From Saccharopolyspora gregorii (GTDB taxonomy: Bacteria > Actinomycetota > Actinomycetes > Mycobacteriales > Pseudonocardiaceae): DNA of 64,000 nucleotides. The DNA is taken from positions 4,154,001 to 4,218,000 of the forward strand of contig NZ_CP059556.1 of assembly GCF_024734405.1 (NCBI RefSeq), read 5' to 3'. A program made the translations under genes and the position numbers. The notes below the pieces were generated by a model. That model was not told the origin of the DNA. It saw nothing but the letters and a program-made list of their open reading frames with translations, and ran no database searches. Below, in pieces: positions 1-9,482 of this stretch (its first letter is position 1; each line of letters starts with the position of its first letter).

Positions 1-527
1 CCGGCGTCCACCAGCTGCTCGACTCGCTGGACGGCGAACCGGCGCTGGTGCTCGGCAGGCGCACCGACGTGCTCGCGAGCAACCGGATGGCGCGGGCGCT
101 GTTCACCGACTTCGAGCGGATGCCCGCGGCCCGGCGCAACTACGCGCGCTGGATGTTCCTCGACGACGGCACCCGGGAGCTGTTCGCGGACTGGGAGGTG
201 CACGCGCGGACGACCGTGGAGAGCCTCCGCCTCGACGTCGGCGCGGACCCCGAGGACCGGGCGGCGGTGGCGCTGGTCGCGGAACTGCGCGCGGGCAGCC
301 GGGAGTTCGGCCGGTGGTGGGACGAGCACCGGGTGCACCAGCGCACCCACGGGTCGAAGCGGTTGCGGCACCCGGTGGTCGGCGAGCTCACCGTCGAGTA
401 CGAGACCTTCGCGCTGCCCGGCGACCCGGACACCACGCTGTTCGTCTACACCGCCGAACCCGGCTCGTCCTCCCGGGAGGCGCTGGGCCTGCTCGCCAGC
501 TGGGGCGTGCCCGCCCGGCCGCGCTGA
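1..527 (+). CDS. C-terminal part of an MmyB-like XRE-family transcriptional regulator (5' end outside window)
   Basis: The reading frame is open from base 3 and ends at 527, so only about the last 175 residues are present. They match the MmyB-like ligand-binding domain of actinobacterial XRE regulators: an early LVLGRRTDVLASNRMARALF segment, then ARRNYARWMF, then a WWDEHRVHQRTHGSKRLRHP block and a closing VEYETFALPGDP stretch. In this family an N-terminal helix-turn-helix precedes the domain, and many members control an adjacent dehydrogenase. The HTH and the partner gene are not visible here. The gene is followed by a hairpin at 540-558. Confidence 0.8.
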   Translation, partial: GVHQLLDSLDGEPALVLGRRTDVLASNRMARALFTDFERMPAARRNYARWMFLDDGTRELFADWEVHARTTVESLRLDVGADPEDRAAVALVAELRAGSREFGRWWDEHRVHQRTHGSKRLRHPVVGELTVEYETFALPGDPDTTLFVYTAEPGSSSREALGLLASWGVPARPR

Positions 528-539
528 CCGGCGAGGATT

Positions 540-558
540 TTCCCCTCGGGAAGGGGAA
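540..558 (+). terminator. Stem-loop after the MmyB-like gene
   Basis: TTCCCCT and AGGGGAA form a perfect 7-bp stem around a 5-base loop, 13 bases after the stop codon. There is no clear T-tract, so it is a candidate terminator or RNA 3'-end stabiliser only. Confidence 0.45.
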
Positions 559-681
559 TTCCGGCCCCGCCCGGCGGGGCGAATCCGGCATCATCCCTAC
601 CGTGGGAGCCGGTGGCGCCGCGGCGCCGCCGGTCGAGTGCGCGACACCGCGCGCACCCCCCTCAGCTCTTGGAGTCGCCCC

Positions 682-1839
682 GTGCGCGTGCTGTTCTGCG
701 CCGTCCCCGCCTACGGCCACCTCCTGCCGCTCGCCGCGCTGATCGAGGCCGCGCTCGCCGACGGGCACCAGGCGGCGGTGCTCACCAGCGGCGACATGCG
801 GCCCGCGGTCGAGGACGAACTGGCGGCCGGGGTGCGGCTGCTCGCCGCCGGTCCGACGGCGATCGAGTTCACCGCCGAAGCCGCGCGCCGCACCGGGACC
901 GACGTGATGCGCCCGGCGCCGGAGGTCGTCGGGGAGGTCTTCGGCGCCTGCCGCTTGGAGCTCGGCGGTGCCGAGTCCGTCGAGCGCGCGCGGGACTGGG
1001 CACCGGACCTGGTGATCGCCGAGTACTACGACACCACCGGCCCGCTCGTCGCAGCCGCGCTCGGAATCCCTTGGCACCAGGCGGGAATCGGCCCGGCGGT
1101 CCCGCCGGAGCTCGCCGAGCTGATCGGGACTTCGGCGGCCCGGTACCACCGCGAGGCCGGGATCGTCCCCGAACCGCCCACCACCTACCTGGACCCGTGG
1201 CCGGAGGAGTTGCAGGAGCCGGGCTGGTCCAGCCCGGTGCCGCCGCTGCCGGTGCGCGGCCGGGCGCACCGCCGCCCCGAGGGCCGGGAGGCGCCGCAAC
1301 GCGGGTTCGCGACCGCGGACCGGCTGACCGCGCTGGTCACGCTGGGCACCGTCTTCTCCGACCCGCAGGTGCTGGACGAGTTCGTCGCGGCCGTGTCGAG
1401 CAGGCCGCTGAACCTGCGGGTCACGCTGGGCATGGCCCACGGCGCGGGGCCGAACGCGGCGCGCGCCGACGAGGTGCGCGACTCCGGCGCCGAGATCCAC
1501 TACGTGCCGTTCGCACCGCTGGACGACCTGCTCGACGGGGCGGGCCTGGTGGTGGGCGCCGGTGGTTCCGGCACCGTGCTCGGCGCGCTGAGCCGCGGGA
1601 TTCCGCTGGTGCTGTGCCCGCAGGGCGCGGACCAGCCGACCAACGCAGCGCGCGCGGCGGCCGCCGGGGTCGCGGTCGTCGTCGACTCCCCCGCCGGGAT
1701 CGCCGCGGCGATCGAGCGGGTGCTGTCCGATCCGTCGTACGCGGCGCGGGCCGCGGCCGTCGCGGCGGAGCTCAGCACCCGTCCCGCGCCCGCGGACGTG
1801 CTGCGCGCCCTCACCGGCTCCCCCGAACCCGTGGCCTGA
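682..1839 (+). CDS. Glycosyltransferase, GT1/MGT family (macrolide-type)
   Basis: A protein of about 385 residues from the GTG at 682; an earlier in-frame ATG at 637 lies in non-conserved sequence. It starts MRVLFCAVPAYGHLLPLAAL, the N-terminal acceptor-site signature of macrolide and MGT-type glycosyltransferases. Near residue 291 it carries GAGGSGTVLGALSRGIPLVL followed by PQGADQP, the nucleotide-sugar binding motif of GT1 enzymes. Such enzymes move a sugar from an NDP-sugar to a small hydrophobic acceptor, in secondary metabolism or to inactivate antibiotics. No polyketide or deoxysugar genes are nearby, so a stand-alone detoxifying or tailoring role is possible; the acceptor is unknown. 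Confidence 0.85.
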   Translation: MRVLFCAVPAYGHLLPLAALIEAALADGHQAAVLTSGDMRPAVEDELAAGVRLLAAGPTAIEFTAEAARRTGTDVMRPAPEVVGEVFGACRLELGGAESVERARDWAPDLVIAEYYDTTGPLVAAALGIPWHQAGIGPAVPPELAELIGTSAARYHREAGIVPEPPTTYLDPWPEELQEPGWSSPVPPLPVRGRAHRRPEGREAPQRGFATADRLTALVTLGTVFSDPQVLDEFVAAVSSRPLNLRVTLGMAHGAGPNAARADEVRDSGAEIHYVPFAPLDDLLDGAGLVVGAGGSGTVLGALSRGIPLVLCPQGADQPTNAARAAAAGVAVVVDSPAGIAAAIERVLSDPSYAARAAAVAAELSTRPAPADVLRALTGSPEPVA

Positions 1840-2023
1840 CCGCCCGGACGAACGGCCGTACCGGGCTCGGCCAAGCGGAAGTCCTGGCCGCGCCCGGCTC
1901 GTCGCCGGAGCTCGAACCACCGTCGCCGACCACGCGGCCCCCTCGCTCCCCCGTCCGGTGGGGACGGCGCGGACCACCGCATTCCGCCCGAACTCGGTGC
2001 ACCGGACGGCCCGTCCGGGCCGT

Positions 2024-2038
2024 GTGCCACCGTGGCAC
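2024..2038. promoter_or_regulatory. 15-bp perfect palindrome upstream of tatA
   Basis: GTGCCAC-C-GTGGCAC is a perfect inverted repeat 37 bp before the tatA start. GGTGCACC (1997-2004) and a GGACGG...CCGTCC pair lie just upstream, so the whole 5' region is rich in dyad symmetry. It could be an operator or a terminator for the glycosyltransferase; no T-tract follows. Confidence 0.4.
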
Positions 2039-2075
2039 CTGGAATCAGAGGACGCCGAGACGGAGGTTCGAGATC

Positions 2076-2360
2076 ATGACGATGCCGGGTGGATGGCAGC
2101 TGGTGCTCGTCCTGGGCGTGCTGGTGCTGCTGTTCGGGTCGAACAAGCTGCCCGAGGTGGCCCGCTCGCTCGGCCGGTCCGCGCGAGTGCTCAAGGCCGA
2201 GGCGCGGAGCCTGCGGGAGGACGAGGACGCGGCCGCCCAAGTTCCGGCCGCCCAGCTTCCGGCCGCCCAGGAACCGATCGGGCCGGAACCGGCCCCGCAG
2301 CGCTCGGCCACCGCGCCCGCGACGGCCGCCGAACCCGCCCGCGAGACCACCGCGGGCTGA
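2076..2360 (+). CDS. tatA: Sec-independent protein translocase subunit TatA
   Basis: This 94-residue protein has one N-terminal membrane segment (about residues 6-21) followed directly by FGSNKLPEVARSLGRSARVL, the hallmark amphipathic helix of TatA/TatE. The last ~45 residues are Ala/Pro/Glu-rich, typical of actinobacterial TatA tails. TatA oligomers form the pore of the twin-arginine translocon. No tatB or tatC is adjacent, so this may be an extra tatA-like gene. The cholesterol oxidase at 15915-17489 carries a Tat signal and could be one client. The ATG at 2076 begins at the membrane segment, which supports this start. Confidence 0.9.
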   Translation: MTMPGGWQLVLVLGVLVLLFGSNKLPEVARSLGRSARVLKAEARSLREDEDAAAQVPAAQLPAAQEPIGPEPAPQRSATAPATAAEPARETTAG

Positions 2361-2394
2361 CCCGGCACCGCACCGCGGCGGGACCGCCCGCCCG

Positions 2395-3708
2395 TCAGTC
2401 CCAGGCCACCGGCAGCGAGTGCACGCCGTAGATCACCATCTCGGTGCGCAGGCCCACCTCCGCGGGCGGGACCGCCAGCCGCAGCCCGGGCAGCCGCGCC
2501 AGCAGTTCCGCCAGCCCGATGCGCAGCTCCACCCGCGCCAGCTGCTGGCCCAGGCACTGGTGCACGCCGTGCCCGAACGCCAAGTGGTGGTTGCGGGTGC
2601 GCCGCAGGTCCAGCCGGTCCGGTTCGGGCCAGCGGCCGGGATCCCTGTCCACCTCCGGCAGCGACACCATCACGGTGTCCCCGGCCCGCACGGTGACCCC
2701 GCCGAGCTCCACGTCCTGCACCGCGACCCGCACCGGGCCGGTGTGCACCACCGACAGGTAGCGCAGCAGCTCCTCCACCGCGGTGTCGATCAGCTCCGGT
2801 TCCGCGCGCAGCGCCGCGAGCTGGTCGGGGTGCTCCAGCAGCGCGAAGGTGCCGAGGGCGAGCATGTTCGCGGTGGTCTCGTGCCCCGCCCCGAGCAGCA
2901 TCGAGGAGATGTCGACCAGTTCCCGGTCGCTCAGCGCCGGATCCGCGTCGCCGTGCACCAGACCGGAGATCAGGTCGTCGGCGGGGTGCGCCCGCTTGTC
3001 GGCGACGAGCCCGCGCATGAACTCGTCCTGCTCGGCGTAGGCCCGCAGCCGGGTCTCCTCGTCCGCGTCCAGGTTCACCAGCACGGCGGTCCGGTCCTGG
3101 AAGCCGTCGCGGTCGGCGGGGGCGACGCCGAGCAGTTCGCAGATCACCAGCGACGGCAGCGGCAGCGCGAAGTCGGTCACCAGGTCGGCGGGGGCGCCCG
3201 CGGCCCGCATCGCCTCGACGTGCTCGACGGCGATCTCCCGCACCCTGGCCTCCAGCGCGCGCATCCGGCGCACGGTGAACTGGCCGACGAGCAGCCTGCG
3301 CAGCCGGGTGTGCTCGGGCGGGTCCATGAAGATGAACCGGCCGCCGGTGGGCGGCACGTCGGTGACCGGGCACCCGCCGGTGCCCGCCGCGACGGCGGCT
3401 TGGTGGCGCACCACCTGCTCGGGGTCGAGCTGCATGGCGTTCGGGTGGCGGTGGGTGTCGGCGCTGAACCGCTCGTCGGTGAGCAGCGCCTTGGATTCGG
3501 CGAACCCGGTGACCATCCACAGGTGCGCGCCGTTGCGCAGCCGCACGCCCGCCACGGGGCCCTGCGCGCGCAGCGCGTCCAGGCCGGGTGGCGGGGCGAA
3601 CGGGTCGCTGCCGCGCGCCAGCAGCTCCGGCGGCAGCGGGCGCCGGATCAGCACGTCGGTGGCCGGTACGGGGTCGTGGGTGGAGGTCCGATCGCCGGTG
3701 GTGGTCAT
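2395..3708 (-). CDS. Cytochrome P450 (bacterial class I)
   Basis: The 437-residue protein has all P450 landmarks. The I-helix oxygen-activation motif AGHETT is near residue 272, the K-helix ExxR (EELLR) near 311, and the heme loop FGHGVHQCLGQQLAR has the thiolate Cys near 384. It is soluble and needs a separate ferredoxin and reductase, which are not encoded nearby. The ATG at 3708 is preceded by GAGAGGA at good spacing; the frame stays open much further upstream, but that part lacks P450 features. It lies 107 bp downstream of the amidase on the same strand, so the two may be co-transcribed. Substrate unknown. Confidence 0.92.
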   Translation of the reverse strand: MTTTGDRTSTHDPVPATDVLIRRPLPPELLARGSDPFAPPPGLDALRAQGPVAGVRLRNGAHLWMVTGFAESKALLTDERFSADTHRHPNAMQLDPEQVVRHQAAVAAGTGGCPVTDVPPTGGRFIFMDPPEHTRLRRLLVGQFTVRRMRALEARVREIAVEHVEAMRAAGAPADLVTDFALPLPSLVICELLGVAPADRDGFQDRTAVLVNLDADEETRLRAYAEQDEFMRGLVADKRAHPADDLISGLVHGDADPALSDRELVDISSMLLGAGHETTANMLALGTFALLEHPDQLAALRAEPELIDTAVEELLRYLSVVHTGPVRVAVQDVELGGVTVRAGDTVMVSLPEVDRDPGRWPEPDRLDLRRTRNHHLAFGHGVHQCLGQQLARVELRIGLAELLARLPGLRLAVPPAEVGLRTEMVIYGVHSLPVAWD

Positions 3709-3815
3709 CGAGGTCCTCTCGTCGCTCGGGACTGCGGCCCGTTCCGGGGCGGACACCGCGACCGCGCCGGTTCCGGTACCACCGACCACGCTACGCGGAA
3801 GGCGATCACGAACGG

Positions 3816-5279
3816 CTAGGCGGAGATCTGCGGCCGCGCTCCGGACCACGGCACGGCCCGCTCCAGCTGGGCGGCGAGCCGGACCAGCACGTCCTCGCGC
3901 CCGTAGCCGGCGACCAGCTGCACGCCGATCGGCACCCCGTCGGCGCGGTGCAGCGGCAGCGAGATCGCCGGCTGCCCGGTGAGGTTGAACGGCGCGGTGA
4001 ACGCGATCCGCGCGGCGGTCTCCGCGAGCAGCACCTCCGGGTCCTGGCTCGGCGCGAGCAGGCCGAGCGGCGGGGGCGGGTCCGGCAGGGTGGGCAGGAG
4101 CAGCACGTCGAGCTCGTCCTCCCACAGCGCGGCGAGGCTGCGCGACCAGCGTTGCGCGGTGTCCATCGCACCGAGCCACTGCGCGGCGGTGACCGCGGCG
4201 CCCTGCTCGGCGAGCAGCGCGTTCACCGGTTCCAGCTCGGCGGGGTCGATGCGCCTGCCGAGACGCCGCGACCAGCGCTCCAGCTCCCAGGCGGCGGTCG
4301 CGCCGAACACGGTCGCCATCGCGGCCATCGGTTCCGCGTCGTCCAGCGCGGCGGCCGCGGTGGGCGCCACGAGGTGGCCGAGCTCGGCGAGCGAGCGGGC
4401 CGCCCCGTCCACGGCCGCCGCGCAGTCCGGGTGCACCGGCCCGCCGCCGGGCCGTTCGGTGCGGAAGCCGATGCGCAGCACCCCGGGATCGGCGCCGACC
4501 TCGTCCCGGTAGGGCCGGGCGGGCGGCGGCGCGGTGTACGGGTCACCGGGCGCCATCCCGGCGATCGCGTCGAGCACCGCGGCGGTGTCCCGCACCGAGC
4601 GGGTGAGCACGTGCTCGTGCGTCACCGGGCCCCAGTGCTCGCCGTGGCCGGGACCGAGGGAGGTGCGGGCCCTGGTCGGCTTCAGCCCGACGAGCCCGCA
4701 GCTGCTCGCCGGGATCCGGATGGACCCGGCCATGTCGTTGGCGTGCGCGACGGGCACGAGTCCGGCGGCGACGGCCGCGGCCGATCCACCGCTGGAACCG
4801 CCCGGGGAGCGCGCCGGGTCCCAGGGATTGCGGGTCGGTCCGTGCGCGAGCGGTTCGGTGGTGATGCTCATGGCCAACTCGGACACGTTCGCCTTGCCGC
4901 AGAACACGAATCCGGCGGCGCGGAACCGGGCCGCCAGGTGCGAATCCGCCTGCTCGACCCAGCCGGCGTCGCGCAGCACCCGCAGCCCGGCGTGCAGCGG
5001 GTCGCCCGCGGAGTGGCAGAGGACGTCCTTGAGCAGCATCGGCACCCCGCGGAACGGCCCCGCGGGCAGGGCGGGATCGGCGGCCTGCGCCAGCGCCTTC
5101 TCGAACAGCGGGGTGATCACCGAGTTCAGCTCGCCATCGACGCGCTCGATGCGGTCGACGGCGGCTTCGACGAGTTCCAGCGGGGACACCTCGCCGCGGG
5201 CGACCAGTTCGGCCTGCGCGGTCGCGTCGAGCCAGGTGAGCTCACCGTCCCGGAGATCTTCCCGCACCGCTTCCGCCAT
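3816..5279 (-). CDS. Amidase signature family hydrolase
   Basis: The 487-residue protein has the amidase-signature core. There is a catalytic Lys in MLLKDVL (about residue 82), the Gly/Ser-rich [16 protein letters not shown] block with the cis-Ser (about 160), and the nucleophile in [21 protein letters not shown] (about 184). These form the Ser-cisSer-Lys triad. Such enzymes hydrolyse amides, or act as GatA in the amidotransferase complex. No gatB/gatC are adjacent, so a free-standing amidase is more likely. The chosen ATG at 5279 begins MAEAVRED; an upstream extension of 20 residues is possible but lacks conservation. A downstream P450 follows in the same direction. Confidence 0.88.
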   Translation of the reverse strand: MAEAVREDLRDGELTWLDATAQAELVARGEVSPLELVEAAVDRIERVDGELNSVITPLFEKALAQAADPALPAGPFRGVPMLLKDVLCHSAGDPLHAGLRVLRDAGWVEQADSHLAARFRAAGFVFCGKANVSELAMSITTEPLAHGPTRNPWDPARSPGGSSGGSAAAVAAGLVPVAHANDMAGSIRIPASSCGLVGLKPTRARTSLGPGHGEHWGPVTHEHVLTRSVRDTAAVLDAIAGMAPGDPYTAPPPARPYRDEVGADPGVLRIGFRTERPGGGPVHPDCAAAVDGAARSLAELGHLVAPTAAAALDDAEPMAAMATVFGATAAWELERWSRRLGRRIDPAELEPVNALLAEQGAAVTAAQWLGAMDTAQRWSRSLAALWEDELDVLLLPTLPDPPPPLGLLAPSQDPEVLLAETAARIAFTAPFNLTGQPAISLPLHRADGVPIGVQLVAGYGREDVLVRLAAQLERAVPWSGARPQISA

Positions 5280-5464
5280 GCCGACACTCCCGCCGCCGTC
5301 GAGGGGTTCCCGCCGCCGATCAGCCTGCCACGCCGCCACGACCCGCGGGTCCGCGGCGTCGGACGAACTCGCGATCTCCCGGACGGCCCGTTCGGCACGC
5401 CCGCCGGTCGATCACTCGTTGCTACGATGGGATCATCAGGTGTGCACGACGGGGAGGCGCGGAC

Positions 5465-6268
5465 ATGACGGCGGTCGAGGCGGCAGCGGTGGAATCCCTG
5501 GACCAGCTGACGTGCGGCTGGCGCCCCCTGGTGCTCGACGCCGATCCGGCCGCCGACGTGCGCGACCTGCCCGGCGTGGCGGTGCGCTGGGCCGAGTCGC
5601 GGTTCGCGTTCTGGAACTGCGTCACCTTGACCGAGCACGGCCTCGGCGCGGATCGGCTGCCGGAGCGGCTGGAGCGGGCCGCGGAGATCATGCGGGAGAA
5701 GCGGCGCACCGGGTTCCTGTGGTTGTTCGAGGACCTGCTCGCTCCGGCGGCCCGCGCCGAGCTGCCCGCGGCCGCCGATCGCGCCGGGCTGGACCTGGCG
5801 TTCTCCGGCGCCGGCATGGCGGGCGACCTGCTGCCGATCCCGGACCCCGAGCACCCGCTGCTGGAGTTCGTGCGGGTGCGCACCGAGGAGCAGCTGGTGG
5901 CCTACGCCGACCTGAACTCCCGCGCCTACGGCTTCCCACCGGCGGACGGCCGGGACGGGCTGGCCGGTTCCCGGCTGTGGCGCACCGACGTGCACGCCTA
6001 CCTGGGGTTGCGGGACGGCGTCCCGGTGACGGCGGCCGCGACCGTGCCGTGCGAGGGCCGGTTGTTCGTGGTGCTGGTGGCGACGGATCCGGCGCAGGAG
6101 CGGCAGGGCTTCGGCGAGGCCGTGACCCGCAAGGCGCTGCACGAGGGCGCCCGCGCCACCGGCCTCACCCGAGCGACCTTGCACGCCACCGCCGCGGGCG
6201 CACCCGTCTACCGGCGCATCGGCCTCACCCCGAACACCCCGATCCACTACTACTCCCTGCGGTCCTGA
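5465..6268 (+). CDS. GNAT-family N-acetyltransferase
   Basis: The C-terminal half of this 267-residue protein carries the GNAT acetyl-CoA site. The strand [26 protein letters not shown] is a Q/RxxGxG/A-type pyrophosphate loop, and the protein ends ...[18 protein letters not shown], the usual GNAT finish. The N-terminal ~140 residues ([14 protein letters not shown]) form a degenerate second domain, as in two-domain GNATs. RBS GGGGAGG precedes the ATG, and a TACGAT -10-like box lies at 5423-5428. Substrate unknown. It is followed by repeat element copy a. Confidence 0.8.
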   Translation: MTAVEAAAVESLDQLTCGWRPLVLDADPAADVRDLPGVAVRWAESRFAFWNCVTLTEHGLGADRLPERLERAAEIMREKRRTGFLWLFEDLLAPAARAELPAAADRAGLDLAFSGAGMAGDLLPIPDPEHPLLEFVRVRTEEQLVAYADLNSRAYGFPPADGRDGLAGSRLWRTDVHAYLGLRDGVPVTAAATVPCEGRLFVVLVATDPAQERQGFGEAVTRKALHEGARATGLTRATLHATAAGAPVYRRIGLTPNTPIHYYSLRS

Positions 6269-6329
6269 ACCGGATCGCCTGCGACTTCACCGCCGATATT
6301 CGAGCCTGCCAGGCGGGTCGTGTCCGTGT

Positions 6330-6495
6330 CTTGTCAGCGGCGAAGCCGCTGAGCCGCCGACCACGCACGCAGCCGGACCACCGGCGGGTTCTCAGCGGTT
6401 TCCTCGCGAGGACAGCGATTTCCCTCGTGGCGGAGCCACTCGGGAAATCGATCCCGCAGCGAGGGAACCGCTGAGGTTCCGCTACCCGAGTGCTC
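6330..6495 (+). repeat. Two-hairpin dispersed element, copy a
   Basis: Hairpin 1 is TCAGCGGC-GAA-GCCGCTGA (6334-6352). Hairpin 2 has an outer stem CTCAGCGGTTTCCTCGC (6391-6407) with GCGAGGGAACCGCTGAG (6459-6475). Its inner stem is CGATTTCCC (6416-6424) with GGGAAATCG (6442-6450), and the apex is GTGGC-GGA-GCCAC (6427-6439). It fills the convergent gap between the acetyltransferase and the TetR gene. Other copies are near 26264, 26448, 36700, 39349, 51462 and 54093. Confidence 0.85.
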
Positions 6496-6525
6496 AGCAA
6501 ACCGAGCACCACCAAGAAACACTGA

Positions 6526-7077
6526 TCAACCGGTGCGGGCGCGGAGGCCGTCGAGGACGAGGTCGAGGCTCTGCTCGAAGTCGGCGTGGCCGCCGGGCTC
6601 GCGGTCGATGGCCCCCGCGCTGGCGGCCTGCAGCGCGGTCTGCTCCTCGTTGGTGTGGCCGAAGACGAGGTGCAGGAAGGTGCGGGTCGCGATGTCGACC
6701 AGCTCGGCGGGCAGGCCCCCGTCGGCGAGCGCGGTCCGCAACCGGCCCGCCGGTTCGTCCTCGCCGAGGCCGAAGGTGTGCGCGGTGGCGACGACTTCGG
6801 CGCCGTCGCGGTAGGCGAGCATCGCGTCGCGCAGTTCGGTGCAGATCTCCACGACCCGGGCGTCCCACCGCCGGGCGCGGTGCGGCCGCCGCCCGCGGCG
6901 CACGATCTCGTCGGCGACCGCGGCCAGCAGCGTCTGCTTGTTCGGCACGTGGTGGTAGAGCGCGCTGGGTTGCACGCCGAGTTCGGCGGCCAGCCGCCGC
7001 ATGGTCAGCGATTCGAGCCCGTACTCGTCGAGGACCGCGAGGGCGCGGTCGATGACGTCGCCGCGGTGGTAGCGCAC
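6526..7077 (-). CDS. bioQ: TetR-family repressor, probably BioQ (biotin regulator)
   Basis: The 183-residue TetR protein has its DNA-binding helices at [31 protein letters not shown] (about residues 20-50), then a TetR_C-type ligand domain. It is divergent from bioB, 93 bp away. Two tandem TGAAC-N3-GTTCA palindromes lie in that gap. Actinobacterial BioQ proteins are TetR-type repressors of bio genes that sit next to them and bind sites of this shape. That context, rather than the sequence alone, supports the name. The GTG at 7077 is preceded by GGGAGGAAC at ideal spacing. Autoregulation is likely because both promoters overlap the operators. Confidence 0.75.
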   Translation of the reverse strand: MRYHRGDVIDRALAVLDEYGLESLTMRRLAAELGVQPSALYHHVPNKQTLLAAVADEIVRRGRRPHRARRWDARVVEICTELRDAMLAYRDGAEVVATAHTFGLGEDEPAGRLRTALADGGLPAELVDIATRTFLHLVFGHTNEEQTALQAASAGAIDREPGGHADFEQSLDLVLDGLRARTG

Positions 7078-7091
7078 GCGGTTCCTCCCGT

Positions 7092-7150
7092 TTGACGGTC
7101 CGACCCCTCCAGTCTAACCTGAACGCCGTTCACCTGAACGGCGTTCAGGT
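7092..7150 (+). promoter_or_regulatory. bioB promoter with tandem BioQ-type operators
   Basis: A TTGACG -35 (7092-7097), 17-bp spacer and TAACCT -10 (7115-7120) drive bioB. Operator 1 is TGAACGCCGTTCA (7120-7132), covering the -10 end and the predicted start site. Operator 2 is TGAACGGCGTTCA (7135-7147), extended to ACCTGAAC-GGC-GTTCAGGT (7132-7150). Their centres are 15 bp apart. Bound repressor would block both bioB and the divergent regulator gene. Confidence 0.75.
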
Positions 7151-7170
7151 CGCCGACCTCTGGAGCAGCG

Positions 7171-8226
7171 ATGACCAGCGACTTCGACCGGCTCGCCGAC
7201 GCGATCCTCGCGGGCAGCCCGGCCACCCCCGACGACGCGCTCGCGGTGCTGCGCGCCGCCGACGCCGAGCTGCTGCACGTGGTGGCCGCCGCGGGCCGGC
7301 TGCGCCGCGCGCACTTCGGCAACACCGTGAAGGTCAACTACCTGGTGAACCTGAAATCGGGGCTGTGCCCGGAGAACTGCAACTACTGCTCGCAGGCGCT
7401 CGGTTCCAGCGCGCCCATCCTCAAGTACTCGTGGCTGTCCCAGGACGCCGCGCTCGACCAGGCCGCGGCGGGCCTGCACGGCGGCGCCTGCCGGGTGTGC
7501 CTGGTCGCCTCCGGGCGCGGACCGTCCGACCGGGACGTCGACAAGGTCGCCGACCTGGCGGGCGCGCTGAAGCGGCAGCACCCGGACGTGGAGGTCTGCG
7601 CCTGCCTCGGGCTGCTCAAGGACGGCCAGGCGCAGCGGCTCAAGGACGCCGGGGTCGACGCCTACAACCACAACATCAACACCGCCGAGAGCCACCACGC
7701 CGAGATCGTGCAGACCCACACCTACGCGGACCGGGTGGACACCGTGCAGCGCGCGAAGGACGCCGGGCTCTCCCCCTGCTCCGGGCTGATCGCCGGGCTC
7801 GGCGAAACCGACGAGCAGCTGGTCGAAGCGCTGTTCGCGCTGCGCGAGCTGGATTCCGACTCGATCCCGGTGAACTTCCTGATCCCGTTCGACGGCACCC
7901 CGTTCCAGCACACCTGGGACCTCACCCCCACCCGCTGCCTGCTGGTGCTGGCGATGGCGCGGTTCGTCTGCCCGGACCGGGAGATCCGCATCGCGGGCGG
8001 CCGCGAGCTGCACCTGCGGTCGGTGCAGTCGATCGCGCTGCACCTGGCGAACTCGATCTTCCTCGGCGACTACCTGACCTCCGAGGGGCAGGAGGCGGAA
8101 CGGGACCTGGAGCTGATCCGCGACGGCGGCTTCGTGGTGCTCGGTTCCGAGCAGGACCTCGCGCAGCGGGCCGAACCCGCGATCCGCCGCCGCGGCGCGG
8201 GCACCGACGTGCTGCCGAACGCGTGA
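7171..8226 (+). CDS. bioB: Biotin synthase BioB
   Basis: This is the radical-SAM enzyme that inserts sulfur into dethiobiotin, the last step of biotin synthesis. The 351-residue protein has the [4Fe-4S]/SAM motif CPENCNYC (Cys near residues 67, 71 and 74) and family blocks [28 protein letters not shown] and [12 protein letters not shown], with normal length for BioB. It is the first gene of a four-gene operon; its TGA overlaps the GTG of bioA by 4 bp. Confidence 0.97.
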   Translation: MTSDFDRLADAILAGSPATPDDALAVLRAADAELLHVVAAAGRLRRAHFGNTVKVNYLVNLKSGLCPENCNYCSQALGSSAPILKYSWLSQDAALDQAAAGLHGGACRVCLVASGRGPSDRDVDKVADLAGALKRQHPDVEVCACLGLLKDGQAQRLKDAGVDAYNHNINTAESHHAEIVQTHTYADRVDTVQRAKDAGLSPCSGLIAGLGETDEQLVEALFALRELDSDSIPVNFLIPFDGTPFQHTWDLTPTRCLLVLAMARFVCPDREIRIAGGRELHLRSVQSIALHLANSIFLGDYLTSEGQEAERDLELIRDGGFVVLGSEQDLAQRAEPAIRRRGAGTDVLPNA

Positions 8227-9482
8227 CCGCGGCCGGCGGCGCGCTGCTCCGGCAGGACCGGGCGCAGCTGTGGCACCCGTACTCCTCGATGACCGATCCG
8301 GCGCCGACGCGGCTGGTCACCGGCGCGGCGGGCAGCAGGATCACCCTGGACGGGATCGGGCCGGTGGTGGACGGGATGTCCTCCTGGTGGTCGGCGGTGC
8401 ACGGCTACCGGCACCCGGTGCTGGACGAGGCGGTGCGCCGCCAGGTCGATCGGATGTCGCACGTCATGTTCGGCGGCCTCACCCACGAACCGGCGGTCGA
8501 ACTCGCCGGACGGCTCGTGGAGCTCACCGGGCTCGACCACGTCTTCCTCGCCGATTCCGGTTCGGTGGCGGTGGAAGTGGCGATGAAGATGGCGTTGCAG
8601 CACCAGCGCGGCAGCGGGCGGCCCGGCCGGAACCGGTTCCTCACCGTCCGCGGCGGCTACCACGGCGACACCTTCGACTGCATGAGCGTGTGCGATCCGG
8701 TGGGCGGCATGCACTCGATGTGGTCCGGGCTGCTGCCGCCGCAGGTGTTCGGCGACCGGCCACCGGAGCTCGACGCCGACGTTCCGGCGTGGGCGCAGCG
8801 GTTCCGGGCGCTCGCCGCCGAGCACGCCGACCGGCTCACCGGGCTCGTCGTGGAACCGCTGCTGCAGGGCGCGGGCGGGATGCGGCCGTACTCCCCCGCC
8901 TGCCTGCGGGTGTTCCGGGAGGTCGCCGACGAGCACGGGCTCGTGCTGATCTTCGACGAGATCGCCACCGGGTTCGGGCGCACCGGGCACTTCTTCGCCG
9001 CCGACGCCGCCGGGGTGCGCCCGGACGTGGTGTGCGTCGGCAAGGCGCTTACCGGCGGCTACCTGTCGCTGGCCGCGGCGGTGTGCAGCACCGAGGTGGC
9101 GCGGGGTGTCTCCGCGTCCGAGTCGGGCGCGCTCATGCACGGCCCGACGTTCATGGGGAACCCGCTGGCGTGCGCGGTCGCCTGCGCCTCCCTCGACCTG
9201 TTGTCCACTTCGGACTGGTCGGCGCAGGTGCGCCGGATCGGCGCGGGATTGCAGGCGCTGCACCGGATTCCGGCCGCCGAGGTGCGGGTGCTGGGCGCGG
9301 TCGGGGTCGTGCGGCTGGACCACCAGGTGGACGTGGCGCGGGCGACCGAGGCGGCGCTGGCGCACGGGGTGTGGCTGCGGCCGTTCCGGGACCTGATCTA
9401 CACCATGCCGCCGTACGTGTGCGACGACGCGGACATCGCGGCCGTGTGCACCGCCATCGCCGCCGCGGCGGAGGCGGGATGA
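8223..9482 (+). CDS. bioA: Adenosylmethionine-8-amino-7-oxononanoate transaminase BioA
   Basis: This PLP enzyme converts KAPA to DAPA with SAM as amino donor. The 419-residue protein begins near the family-typical LWHPYSSM, has the substrate-site block [16 protein letters not shown], the PLP-binding [14 protein letters not shown], and the Schiff-base Lys in CVGKALTGG (about residue 273). The GTG at 8223 overlaps the bioB stop (GTGA), so translation is coupled; there is no separate promoter. Confidence 0.96.
   Translation: MTAAGGALLRQDRAQLWHPYSSMTDPAPTRLVTGAAGSRITLDGIGPVVDGMSSWWSAVHGYRHPVLDEAVRRQVDRMSHVMFGGLTHEPAVELAGRLVELTGLDHVFLADSGSVAVEVAMKMALQHQRGSGRPGRNRFLTVRGGYHGDTFDCMSVCDPVGGMHSMWSGLLPPQVFGDRPPELDADVPAWAQRFRALAAEHADRLTGLVVEPLLQGAGGMRPYSPACLRVFREVADEHGLVLIFDEIATGFGRTGHFFAADAAGVRPDVVCVGKALTGGYLSLAAAVCSTEVARGVSASESGALMHGPTFMGNPLACAVACASLDLLSTSDWSAQVRRIGAGLQALHRIPAAEVRVLGAVGVVRLDHQVDVARATEAALAHGVWLRPFRDLIYTMPPYVCDDADIAAVCTAIAAAAEAG

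Noticed and set aside
6330-6520. Peptide [11 protein letters not shown]... encoded across the hairpin elements
   Set aside because: Frame is shared between some copies, but a one-base deletion in copy c breaks it while base pairing is conserved, so the selected feature is structure, not peptide.
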